Shown piece after piece: positions 11,436-15,894 of a stretch of DNA of 15,894 nucleotides. A model generated the notes under the pieces. The model saw nothing but the letters and a program-made list of their open reading frames with translations. It was not told where the DNA came from and searched no databases. Both the position numbers and the translations under genes were made by a program. Position 1 is the stretch's first letter, and every line of letters begins with the position of its first letter. Source of the DNA: Prochlorococcus sp. AG-670-O11 (GTDB taxonomy: Bacteria > Cyanobacteriota > Cyanobacteriia > PCC-6307 > Cyanobiaceae); assembly GCA_003211335.1 (NCBI GenBank), contig QCTA01000019.1, positions 1 through 15,894 of the forward strand, written 5' to 3'.

Positions 11436-11696
11436 ATGGCTAAAAAAACATACCTCTTCCCGTACCTAAATGTTCCTCAAACCGCACACATTAGATACGC
11501 AGTGTTTAGCTCAAATCAATTAGACCATATATAAGACGAAATTAAAGAAGGAAAATTTATGAGTGGAGATTTCGAAACTCTTGAAATTAATCAACCAAAA
11601 ATTAAATATCTAAAACCAGAAGACAATACAGAATGGTTAGACAAATTAATTAATAATATTGAGGAAATGAAGAACAAGATATCAAAAGATTCTTAG
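11436..11696 (+). pseudogene. Gene split by one in-frame TAA, homologous to the 2012-2318 locus
   Basis: From ATG 11436 the frame reads MAKKTYLFPYLNVPQTAHIR YAVFSSNQLDHI, stops at TAA 11532-11534, and continues in the same frame: DEIKEGKFMSGDFETLEINQ, then PKIKYLKPEDNTEWLDKL..., ending KNKISKDS with TAG 11694-11696. One 86-codon gene with a single nonsense change explains this best. The second part can restart at ATG 11559 (45 residues), which has a moderate AGAAGGA ribosome site, so a shortened product may still be made. The N-terminal part matches a fragment at 2012-2137 (PY, VP, TAHI, SN-L), which shows that the sequence is protein-coding in origin. Function unknown. Confidence 0.6.
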
Positions 11697-11830
11697 AAAT
11701 TTAAGAAAGAAAGTTTTTTATTAGTTCTTTAGTTTAATTGAGAAACAATTCAAAAAAGATCTAAATTTTGTATTTAAGGTAACCGCTTTTTTGTGAGCAT
11801 TATTCAGAATAAGAGTCCGACTATTTTTTT

Positions 11831-11974
11831 ATGCAAAAAAATTTAGATGAAAATTCTTATGAAAAAAGAATTGAAAATATAGAGAAAGGAAAATCTTATT
11901 TAAAAAGTAATGGATTTTTTAAATCAAAATCTAATCTATTCGAAGACATACAAAAATTTATCTATAAAAGGTAA
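11831..11974 (+). CDS. Small basic protein, 47 residues
   Basis: MQKNLDENSYEKRIENIEKG KSYLKSNGFFKSKS... is highly charged with many Lys and an amphipathic first half, without membrane segment or Cys. The composition and a clean frame suggest a small gene, but there is no strong ribosome site. No family recognised. Confidence 0.45.
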   Translation: MQKNLDENSYEKRIENIEKGKSYLKSNGFFKSKSNLFEDIQKFIYKR

Positions 11975-12090
11975 TTTAAAAAAATTTTTACTTTTGATTA
12001 ATTAAATCTCTCCATAAGCAAGCCATCACATAAAAGAAAGAAAGCCTTGAAAAGGATAGGAGAAAAAAAGAATGTGCCAATTTTCTATAA

Positions 12091-12195
12091 CTAAATTAAT
12101 CCCAATAATCCTGCAGTAAAACCAAAAGCCACAAAGAATATGAACTCAATCAAATCTCTTGGGGCAGAGTTCATAAATAAACCGATTTGAGTCAT
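12091..12195 (-). CDS. Small single-helix membrane protein, 34 residues
   Basis: MTQIGLFMNSAPRDLIEFIF FVAFGFTAGLLGLI: a polar start and one helix to the end with GFTAGLLG. Its ATG lies four bases after the stop of the secreted-protein gene at 12200, so the two form an operon. No family recognised. Confidence 0.65.
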   Translation of the reverse strand: MTQIGLFMNSAPRDLIEFIFFVAFGFTAGLLGLI

Positions 12196-12199
12196 AATT

Positions 12200-12394
12200 T
12201 TATGACTTAAGAGAATCTTTTAAATCAAACTTTTCAGCTTTTTCAGTTTGACATTCAGTATCATCTTCAGCGCATTTGATTTCAGCTTTTTTGTTCATGT
12301 GGCTGCTACAACCACCTGCAATAACTGGGGAACCAGTTGTAGCCGTAAAACTAGTTAAACATGCAAATGCGATATAAGGAAAAAGTCTTTTCAT
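12200..12394 (-). CDS. Secreted or periplasmic small Cys protein, 64 residues
   Basis: A signal peptide (MKRLFPYIAFACLTSFTATT GSPVIA), predicted cleavage after about residue 26, leaving a mature part of under 40 residues with Cys29, Cys41 and Cys48 (GGCSSHMNKK, IKCAEDDTECQTEK). It is small, charged and probably disulfide-bonded or metal-binding. The first codon is the only ATG. It is the first gene of an operon with the membrane peptide at 12091. A palindrome 26-38 bases upstream (12420-12432) may be an operator. No family recognised. Confidence 0.7.
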   Translation of the reverse strand: MKRLFPYIAFACLTSFTATTGSPVIAGGCSSHMNKKAEIKCAEDDTECQTEKAEKFDLKDSLKS

Positions 12395-12419
12395 CTAATT
12401 GTTACTTTATGTAAACTTA

Positions 12420-12432
12420 TTATGTTACATAA
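12420..12432. promoter_or_regulatory. Palindrome upstream of the secreted-protein gene
   Basis: TTATGTTACATAA is a perfect 6-1-6 inverted repeat, next to a related TTATGTAAA (12408-12414 region). It could be an operator overlapping the promoter of the 12394 gene. Confidence 0.35.
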
Positions 12433-12509
12433 AAAGCTCAACTGTGAGTAGCTGATAATTTGACAGCAATTTATATAGTCATCTTTATGATGTACTAAGA
12501 TCGCGTGCA

Positions 12510-12727
12510 CCCCATAACGCCCCTCACTTTCCTAAATAGAAAATTTGATGGATAATTAATTCATATTCACAGAAGTTATCCAAACTTTATTCAAACCCTA
12601 TATATTCGCCGAGATCCCATGGTACAAATGGAACCTAGCTACTGGCTAATGAAAAGTACACCCGTCTAGCTATTACTTGGATTTCAAGGATTCGTAATTT
12701 TTTATCCAAACTTTATCCAAACTTTTA
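12510..12727 (+). repeat. Dispersed island repeat, copy D (most complete)
   Basis: Order of parts: lipoprotein-end coding block ending FLNRKFDG-stop (12525-12555); left border TTATCCAAACTTTATTCAAA (from 12577); CGCCGAGATCCC; ATG mini-frame (12619-12669, MVQMEPSYWLMKSTPV); TTGGATTTCAAGGA; right border TTATCCAAACTTTATCCAAA. Copies E and A share the left parts, B and C the right ones. The 12395-12808 stretch otherwise holds no gene. Confidence 0.85.
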
Positions 12728-12780
12728 CAGACTAAAAAACTAACCGATATTGAGTTCGGTTCGAAGTAAAAAAACCCTGA

Positions 12781-12810
12781 AACTATTAATCTCTTTGATG
12801 AATAGTTTTT
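12781..12810. terminator. Hairpin next to the end of the 12809-12880 ORF
   Basis: AACTATT (12781-12787) pairs with AATAGTT (12801-12807), followed on the plus strand by a T run. On the minus strand it lies directly downstream of the stop of the small ORF. Confidence 0.5.
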
Positions 12811-12880
12811 AAATAACAAAGACACAAAGCACAAAAGCTACATTAAGCAGCAAGCTAAGTGTCTTAGAAGAGATCTTCAT
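12809..12880 (-). CDS. Tiny hydrophobic peptide, 23 residues
   Basis: MKISSKTLSLLLNVAFVLCV FVI: a basic start and one hydrophobic helix. The longer minus-strand frame upstream crosses the tRNA-like region and is not credible. It may be a signal-peptide remnant or a real membrane peptide. Confidence 0.35.
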   Translation of the reverse strand: MKISSKTLSLLLNVAFVLCVFVI

Positions 12881-12896
12881 TAATAAAAAAGGTTTT

Positions 12897-13062
12897 TGTA
12901 CTCGTGTGTAGGAGCGCGGGGTTAACCTTGAAACCGCTAGGTTCAAGTCCTTACTAAAAGGATAAGTCCTTAGACCACTTATACCTATAAAACACACTCA
13001 TCACAAGTAAAAAAACTTGGTTGACAGTCGATCTAACATAGAGGGATAAAACCCTCTTTTTT
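12897..13062 (+). ncRNA. tRNA-like remnant followed by terminator
   Basis: GAGCGCGGGGTTAACC recalls a D arm and AGGTTCAAGTCCTT a T arm, but the acceptor and anticodon stems cannot be formed, so it is not a working tRNA. Further on, TTGACAGTCGATCTAACATA leads into AGAGGG/CCCTCT (13040-13045 with 13052-13057) and a T run, a good terminator. A partly similar stretch occurs at 15350-15456. It may be a small RNA derived from a tRNA end or an old integration site. Confidence 0.35.
13040..13062 (+). terminator. Rho-independent terminator
   Basis: AGAGGG (13040-13045), loop ATAAAA, CCCTCT (13052-13057), then TTTTT. Confidence 0.75.
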
Positions 13063-13150
13063 AATTTCTATTAATACATTTCTCTTAGTATTATTAGTTA
13101 TTGCAGCCTATACAAACTTATTTTTAACTATAAAAAATAGGAGAAAATGA
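13062..13150 (+). pseudogene. 5'-truncated small membrane protein, paired with the 13147 ORF
   Basis: The frame reads ISINTFLLVLLVIAAYTNLF then LTIKNRRK and TGA (13148-13150), with no start codon between the terminator and the helix. Its TGA overlaps ATGAAACGCTTA of the next ORF. The same pair is found intact at 15521-15751, where the first product also ends in a helix plus basic tail. This is a decayed paralogue of that pair. Confidence 0.4.
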
Positions 13151-13209
13151 AACGCTTACTACTTACCTTGCTTATATTCTTTTCTTGCTTTTATCTTATA
13201 TCTTCGTAA
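13147..13209 (+). CDS. Signal-peptide-only ORF, 20 residues
   Basis: MKRLLLTLLIFFSCFYLISS and stop, after an AGGAGA ribosome site. It looks like the start of a lipoprotein gene cut off after its signal; compare MKRLIFFIPFMALTWGC at 15635, which shares ATGAAACGCTTA at the DNA level. Probably the remnant of a longer gene. Confidence 0.4.
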   Translation: MKRLLLTLLIFFSCFYLISS

Positions 13210-13247
13210 GTATGCGTATATAGGCTTTCACATAGGGGTTGACGATT

Positions 13248-13517
13248 ATGAAAATTCCAATCGAAATGATGAAAGAAATTAGAGAAAGTGGGTACGATAA
13301 AAAACTTGTATATACCTACATAAGAGAGCTATTAGACAGCGATAAAGAAATTAAAGAAAACAACAATCTAGAGCTTTTAGACAATTACTTATTAGACAAA
13401 GATCTAAAAGAACCTACTGCTGAGATAGTGATGGCAGCAGAGCTTATAGACAACTACATGACAGATAAAAGATTTATGAGAGAGCTTGAAGATAGGGATG
13501 AATTTGATGCTGCTTAA
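13248..13517 (+). CDS. Acidic alpha-helical protein, 89 residues
   Basis: MKIPIEMMKEIRESGYDKKL VYTYIRELLDSDKEIKE..., then LELLDNYLLDKDLKEPTAEI and VMAAELIDNYMTDKRFM. Asp/Glu/Lys-rich with repeated L-D-N-Y patterns (ELLDNYL, ELIDNYM), suggesting two similar helical units. ATG 13248 was chosen because AGGGG (13234-13238) lies nine bases upstream; the TTG at 13239 would be directly at the ribosome site. The frame remains open after its stop (see 13518). Soluble; no family recognised. Confidence 0.75.
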   Translation: MKIPIEMMKEIRESGYDKKLVYTYIRELLDSDKEIKENNNLELLDNYLLDKDLKEPTAEIVMAAELIDNYMTDKRFMRELEDRDEFDAA

Positions 13518-13632
13518 TTAGATAAAGTACTTATTTTCTTTGATTTATTTAGAGGTTATTCTTTTGAGCAAGTAACACTTTTAAAAAAATGATGAAACTG
13601 CTTATGAATTTCAAACTAGTGATTTAAATTAA
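13518..13632 (+). pseudogene. Decayed 3' extension of the preceding frame
   Basis: Directly after the TAA of the 13248 gene, the same frame stays open: LDKVLIFFDLFRGYSFEQVT LLKK, then a frameshift at a run of seven A (13583-13589), after which NDETAYEFQTSDLN continues to TAA 13630-13632. This could be the old C-terminus of the upstream gene or a separate decayed gene. Confidence 0.35.
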
Positions 13633-13635
13633 ATT

Positions 13636-13812
13636 TTAAACTCTTTCTTTAAATGATTTTTTAAAAAGAGTATTTGGTTTTTCTGAAGCAGTTTTCTTAA
13701 GATATTCAGGAATATAACTATATGAAACTAATTTCTCATCAGCATTATGAAAGTAGTTTTGAAATTCATTAAAGTACTTCTGGGTTAGAGTGAGAGGTTT
13801 TTTAATCTTCAT
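13636..13812 (-). CDS. Small basic protein, 58 residues, third gene of a minus operon
   Basis: MKIKKPLTLTQKYFNEFQNY FHNADEKLVSYSYIPEYLKK... is Lys-rich and soluble with many aromatic residues. AGGAGA lies at proper spacing upstream, so ATG 13812 was chosen over a longer frame that overlaps the upstream gene. It begins 14 bases after the stop of the 13827 gene. No domain recognised. Confidence 0.7.
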   Translation of the reverse strand: MKIKKPLTLTQKYFNEFQNYFHNADEKLVSYSYIPEYLKKTASEKPNTLFKKSFKERV

Positions 13813-13826
13813 TTTTATTCTCCTGA

Positions 13827-14009
13827 TTAGTAATGAAAATATGGAATTTCTTCTGATGGCTTTGGAACAAAAGAACAAATTCCAAATTGCATGCATTCCA
13901 TTTGGTCATCATTTAAAGCTCTCGAGTTTGAATTCCGACCTGAGAATGTATCTAGAAAAAAATGTATTGTATTTTGTATCTTATGTTTATTAGGATTTCC
14001 GTAAGACAT
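13827..14009 (-). CDS. Small soluble protein with CMQFGIC motif, 60 residues
   Basis: MSYGNPNKHKIQNTIHFFLD TFSGRNSNSRALNDDQMECM..., ending QFGICSFVPKPSEEIPYFHY. Two Cys five residues apart (ECMQFGIC) and a proline/aromatic end are the notable features. It has a near-perfect ribosome site, AAGGAGGTTAATC, directly before ATG 14009. It is the second gene of the three-gene minus operon and shares this leader sequence with the first. No family recognised, but the strong translation signal argues for a real, well-expressed gene. Confidence 0.8.
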   Translation of the reverse strand: MSYGNPNKHKIQNTIHFFLDTFSGRNSNSRALNDDQMECMQFGICSFVPKPSEEIPYFHY

Positions 14010-14048
14010 GATTAACCTCCTTGATTTTTTGAAAATTTTTAAACCCTA

Positions 14049-14210
14049 TTATTCAATAATGCAATAGGGGTCACTTTGTGATTTGCTGCAAAAAATTGTT
14101 TTGCGTAGATAGGCTTTTTCATATTTTCTATAAATACTTTGAGTTATAAAAACTCCAAAATAAATAAGTAAGACAGTCAATATGAGTAGCTCTAATCCTA
14201 AGTTGGTCAT
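14049..14210 (-). CDS. Small membrane protein, 53 residues, first gene of a minus operon
   Basis: MTNLGLELLILTVLLIYFGV FITQ is one helix (about residues 4-23), followed by a basic segment (SIYRKYEKAYLRK) and two Cys (41, 50) near the end. AAAGGAGGTTAATCA precedes ATG 14210, nearly identical to the leader of the next gene, so the two leaders may have duplicated. A hairpin CCCTATT/AATAGGG (14044-14074) overlaps its stop and could attenuate the operon. An inverted repeat upstream (14245-14272) may be its operator. Confidence 0.75.
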   Translation of the reverse strand: MTNLGLELLILTVLLIYFGVFITQSIYRKYEKAYLRKTIFCSKSQSDPYCIIE

Positions 14211-14244
14211 TTGATTAACCTCCTTTGATTTGAGTGTTATTTAG

Positions 14245-14272
14245 TACGTTTGATATATAAAAATCAAGCGTA
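14245..14272. promoter_or_regulatory. Inverted repeat upstream of the minus operon
   Basis: TACGTTTGAT (14245-14254) and ATCAAGCGTA (14263-14272) form a ten-base inverted repeat with one G-T position, and the spacer holds ATATA-rich sequence that could be a -10 box on the minus strand. It lies 35 bases upstream of ATG 14210. Typical of a dimeric repressor site. Confidence 0.45.
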
Positions 14273-14433
14273 TGAATACCTAAAAAAATATCAAGTAACA
14301 ACTTTAAATAACTTCGGAACTAAAAATATGACTTTAATTTTGATACTAAATTTTAAATAAATCAGCATAATTACGGATATACAAAAAAAATTATTCGTAC
14401 TAATTTCCAATTAATCAAACGGAGGGATTAGAA

Positions 14434-14542
14434 ATGATCGATAGTCCACCAGAGAAGTTTATTAGATTGGTTTAAACAGCCAACTAAATTATCAGCAAGG
14501 ATCAAAGATTTAGGTGCGTTGTTAATTTATTCCCAGACATAA
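14434..14542 (+). pseudogene. Small gene broken by a one-base frameshift
   Basis: A strong site (ACGGAGGG) precedes ATG 14434, reading MIDSPPEKFIRLV and TAA. A shift of one base gives LLDWFKQPTKLSARIKDLGA then LLIYSQT and TAA 14540-14542. Together they make a protein of about 36 residues. A good terminator follows at 14558, so the unit has ribosome site, frame and terminator, with only the frameshift out of place. Programmed frameshifting cannot be excluded. Confidence 0.5.
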
Positions 14543-14557
14543 CTAAGTACTAAGTGA

Positions 14558-14599
14558 AGAGATTGTTTCCTAAAGGCGGGAGTACAATCTCTTTTTTTT
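14558..14599 (+). terminator. Rho-independent terminator
   Basis: AGAGATTGT (14558-14566) pairs with ACAATCTCT (14584-14592), 17-base loop, followed by a T run to 14599. Confidence 0.75.
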
Positions 14600-14679
14600 A
14601 GCTTATTAAAAGGTGAGATTACTCATAGAGATTCATAAAATTTATGCTTAAATATTCGAGATTCTTATTCAACTTATAA

Positions 14680-15051
14680 ATGGTTTACTCACAAGCAAAA
14701 GTTATTGCAGGTGGATTAGCTCATATCCCAATAGTCATATCAGTGTTTTATTTTATAATGAAAACCTTCAATAAGAGAGCATTAGAATTTGCTGAAGCGA
14801 ATAAATCAATAAAAATAAAGTCAAAAATAGTAGAATCAAAAACTGAAGCGAAGCCATTGATTGCAGTGAAAGCAGAAACAGAAGAGGTAAAAGAAACCGA
14901 AGTTAAAGAAGAGAAAGCAGAAGCTATAAAGGAAATCTCAAATAAGCTAGAAGAGATTGAAAAAAAAGCAGAAGATGTAAAAGAAAAAGTGAAAAAGAAA
15001 CAGAAAGATAAGAAAAAAAAGAAGAAAAAAAAAGATATGAAGAGAGATTAA
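14680..15051 (+). CDS. Membrane-anchored Lys/Glu-rich protein, 123 residues
   Basis: One membrane helix at about residues 8-28 (VIAGGLAHIPIVISVFYFIM), then nearly 95 residues of low-complexity charged helix rich in Lys, Glu and Ala with heptad-like spacing (IKEISNKLEEIEKKAEDVKE), ending in an almost pure Lys tract (112-118, KKKKKKK). The tail would form a long single helix or coiled coil reaching into the cytoplasm; the poly-Lys end could touch nucleic acid or acidic lipids. The gene at 8101 has the same plan on a smaller scale. ATG 14680 is the first start after the terminator. No family recognised. Confidence 0.75.
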   Translation: MVYSQAKVIAGGLAHIPIVISVFYFIMKTFNKRALEFAEANKSIKIKSKIVESKTEAKPLIAVKAETEEVKETEVKEEKAEAIKEISNKLEEIEKKAEDVKEKVKKKQKDKKKKKKKKDMKRD

Positions 15052-15091
15052 TTAATTGAAAGGATTGTCATCCAATTTGCATTCCATTCAT

Positions 15092-15223
15092 ATGGTAGTT
15101 TTTGCTCAAGCATTTATGCTTTGGGGTTCTCAGCACTATATTTCCAGAGTCGATAGGAGTATAAATAATTCAGGAGTCAAAAGCACTTCATCGACTTTGT
15201 GGACACTGAGGTGCATGACTTGA
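15092..15223 (+). CDS. Possible small protein, 43 residues
   Basis: MVVFAQAFMLWGSQHYISRV DRSINNSGVKSTSSTLWTLR then CMT. A terminator begins at its stop codon, which supports a transcription unit ending here. No ribosome site is visible, and the region could instead be an RNA. No family recognised. Confidence 0.4.
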   Translation: MVVFAQAFMLWGSQHYISRVDRSINNSGVKSTSSTLWTLRCMT

Positions 15224-15247
15224 AGAGGGCGAAAAGCCCTCTTATTT
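15223..15247 (+). terminator. Rho-independent terminator
   Basis: AAGAGGGC (15223-15230), loop GAAAA, GCCCTCTT (15236-15243), eight perfect pairs, followed by ATTTATTT. Confidence 0.75.
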
Positions 15248-15349
15248 ATTTAGTTAAAAAGATAGATCATAAATACCAAATCACATAAATAAACATCATA
15301 ATAACTTTGTATCAACATGAACGTAATGAATAAAATTTAACATTGCTAT

Positions 15350-15456
15350 AGTTGAGGTGCGTGGTTAATATTGGCATCGTTCCGCTGATATTCCCGCCCG
15401 GATTTAAACCAATTAAATGTTGATCTAAATTAGAGAATATTGAAGACCTCTTTTTT
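15350..15456 (+). ncRNA. Non-coding region similar to the 12897-13062 RNA
   Basis: No gene is seen in 15224-15457. GAGGTGCGTGGTTAATATTG aligns in part with GGAGCGCGGGGTTAACCTTG at 12911, both are followed by CCGCT, and both end in GATCTAA plus CTCTTTTTT. The terminator stem is weaker here (AGAG/CTCT). The reverse strand has GGTTTAAATCCGGG, T-arm-like. Either a second copy of a small RNA or another tRNA-derived remnant. Confidence 0.3.
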
Positions 15457-15457
15457 A

Positions 15458-15517
15458 ATGGATAAAAGATTTATAGCTGAAAAGATAATGATTCTTCTGA
15501 TTTCTTTAATTGCTTAA
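15458..15517 (+). CDS. Possible 19-residue peptide
   Basis: MDKRFIAEKIMILLISLIA and stop, a short basic start plus helix. It precedes the 15521 pair by three bases, so it may be a coupled leader peptide or chance. Confidence 0.2.
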   Translation: MDKRFIAEKIMILLISLIA

Positions 15518-15520
15518 AGA

Positions 15521-15634
15521 ATGGAATTACTTCATCAAATATTTCCTCCGTGGCATATATACTTAGACGTTTTTCTGCTTGGTATTGGTTTATATGTTTA
15601 TCTAAGAATTACTAAAAAAATAAATACAAAATAA
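15521..15634 (+). CDS. Small membrane protein, 37 residues, first of a pair
   Basis: MELLHQIFPPWHIYLDVFLL GIGLYVYLRITKKINTK: a polar start with PPW, one helix (about 14-29) and a basic tail. Its TAA is directly followed by the ATG of the lipoprotein gene (TAAATG). The pair matches the decayed pair at 13062-13209, where a helix-plus-basic-tail product also precedes an ORF starting ATGAAACGCTTA. No family recognised. Confidence 0.5.
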   Translation: MELLHQIFPPWHIYLDVFLLGIGLYVYLRITKKINTK

Positions 15635-15751
15635 ATGAAACGCTTAATTTTTTTTATCCCCTTTATGGCTTTGACGTGGGGTTGTGCCAATACAAGGTCA
15701 AATGACCCCATACCACCCATCACTTTCCTAAATAGGAACTTTGATGGATAA
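15635..15751 (+). CDS. Short lipoprotein, 38 residues, probably truncated
   Basis: A signal MKRLIFFIPFMALTWGC with lipobox LTWGC (Cys17), then NTRSNDPIPPITFLNRNFDG and stop. Only 21 mature residues remain, so it may be a shortened form of a longer lipoprotein. Its last 14 codons (PIPPITFLNRNFDG-stop) are the left part of repeat copy E and recur in copy D as PITPLTFLNRKFDG-stop without a signal, which shows that the repeat includes coding sequence. Starts immediately after the preceding stop. Confidence 0.55.
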   Translation: MKRLIFFIPFMALTWGCANTRSNDPIPPITFLNRNFDG

Positions 15752-15894
15752 TAAATTTATACATAAAAAAGTTTGGATAACACGTCCTCCAAGCCTTAAA
15801 AATCGCCGAGATCCCTTGATATGACTGAAGAAAAGTTTTGGCTAATGAACAATGTGCCAGCTTGCTATGACTAGGTTTTTTGAAATTTCTTAGA
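15706..15894 (+). repeat. Dispersed island repeat, copy E (cut by the window end)
   Basis: Contains CCACCCATCACTTTCCTAAA and TTTGATGGATAAT shared with copy D, CGCCGAGATCCC (15804-15815), and an ATG mini-frame (15821-15874, MTEEKFWLMNNVPACYD). The left border block is inverted here (AGTTTGGATAA). The right border lies beyond the window. Confidence 0.75.

Noticed and set aside
12897..12975. A functional tRNA gene
   Set aside because: T-arm-like and D-arm-like stretches exist, but no acceptor or anticodon stem can be drawn and the T stem is imperfect.
12809..12997. A 62-codon minus-strand protein including the tRNA-like region
   Set aside because: The upstream half crosses the tRNA-like sequence and looks non-coding; only the last 23 codons are plausible.
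13589..13629. A short plus ORF MKLLMNFKLVI
   Set aside because: Too short and in conflict with the shifted frame NDETAYEFQTSDLN, which fits the preceding decayed gene better.
1846..15894. A CRISPR array or insertion sequence formed by the repeats
   Set aside because: The copies are kilobases apart, have no regular spacers, and no transposase or Cas gene lies in the window.

Overview
The window is very AT-rich, densely packed with genes of 20-180 codons, and carries five high-light-inducible (Hli) chlorophyll-binding protein genes. Together with photosystem II small-subunit relatives, a DUF3303-type protein and a DUF3721 lipoprotein, this points to a high-light-adapted Prochlorococcus (MED4-like picocyanobacterium). 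The region looks like a genomic island: there are almost no housekeeping genes, many tiny orphan genes, decayed genes with single in-frame stops or frameshifts, and a dispersed repeat present in five copies.

Layout. 33-1036 (minus): a six-gene Hli operon in which stops and starts overlap or nearly touch, ending in two non-Hli small genes. 1147-2318: small or decayed ORFs and repeat copy A. 2405-3237 (plus): two small genes with strong ribosome sites, then a cupin-like protein. 3330-3576 (minus): a fifth Hli coupled to a small membrane protein. 3757-4508: divergent DUF3303-like and DoxX genes. 4607-6087: small membrane proteins and repeat copy B. 6298-6927 (plus): a module made of a PsbY-like/PsbF-like fusion, a PsbY-like paralogue and a small membrane peptide. 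6928-7410: two structured RNA candidates. 7411-8907: small membrane and coiled-coil proteins. 8911-10017: a metal-related cluster (metallothionein, protein with a Cys tail, DUF3721 lipoprotein) with a Fur/Zur-like box and repeat copy C. 10145-11335: a four-helix membrane protein, a strongly structured RNA candidate with a terminator, and two small minus-strand genes. 11436-13062: a gene split by one stop codon, a secreted-protein operon, repeat copy D and a tRNA-like/terminator region. 13037-14599: decayed genes and a three-gene minus operon with near-identical ribosome sites. 14680-15894: a Lys/Glu-rich membrane-anchored protein, small genes, a truncated lipoprotein and repeat copy E, cut by the window end.

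How it fits together. The recognisable genes concern photoprotection (Hli), thylakoid or photosystem II small subunits, and metal handling, which are typical stress and niche functions of Prochlorococcus islands. The repeats carry an unusual conserved mini-reading frame (Y/F-W-L-M-K/N) and parts of a lipoprotein C-terminus, so gene decay and repeat spread appear linked. All function names rest on motif recognition by eye; no database search was run.
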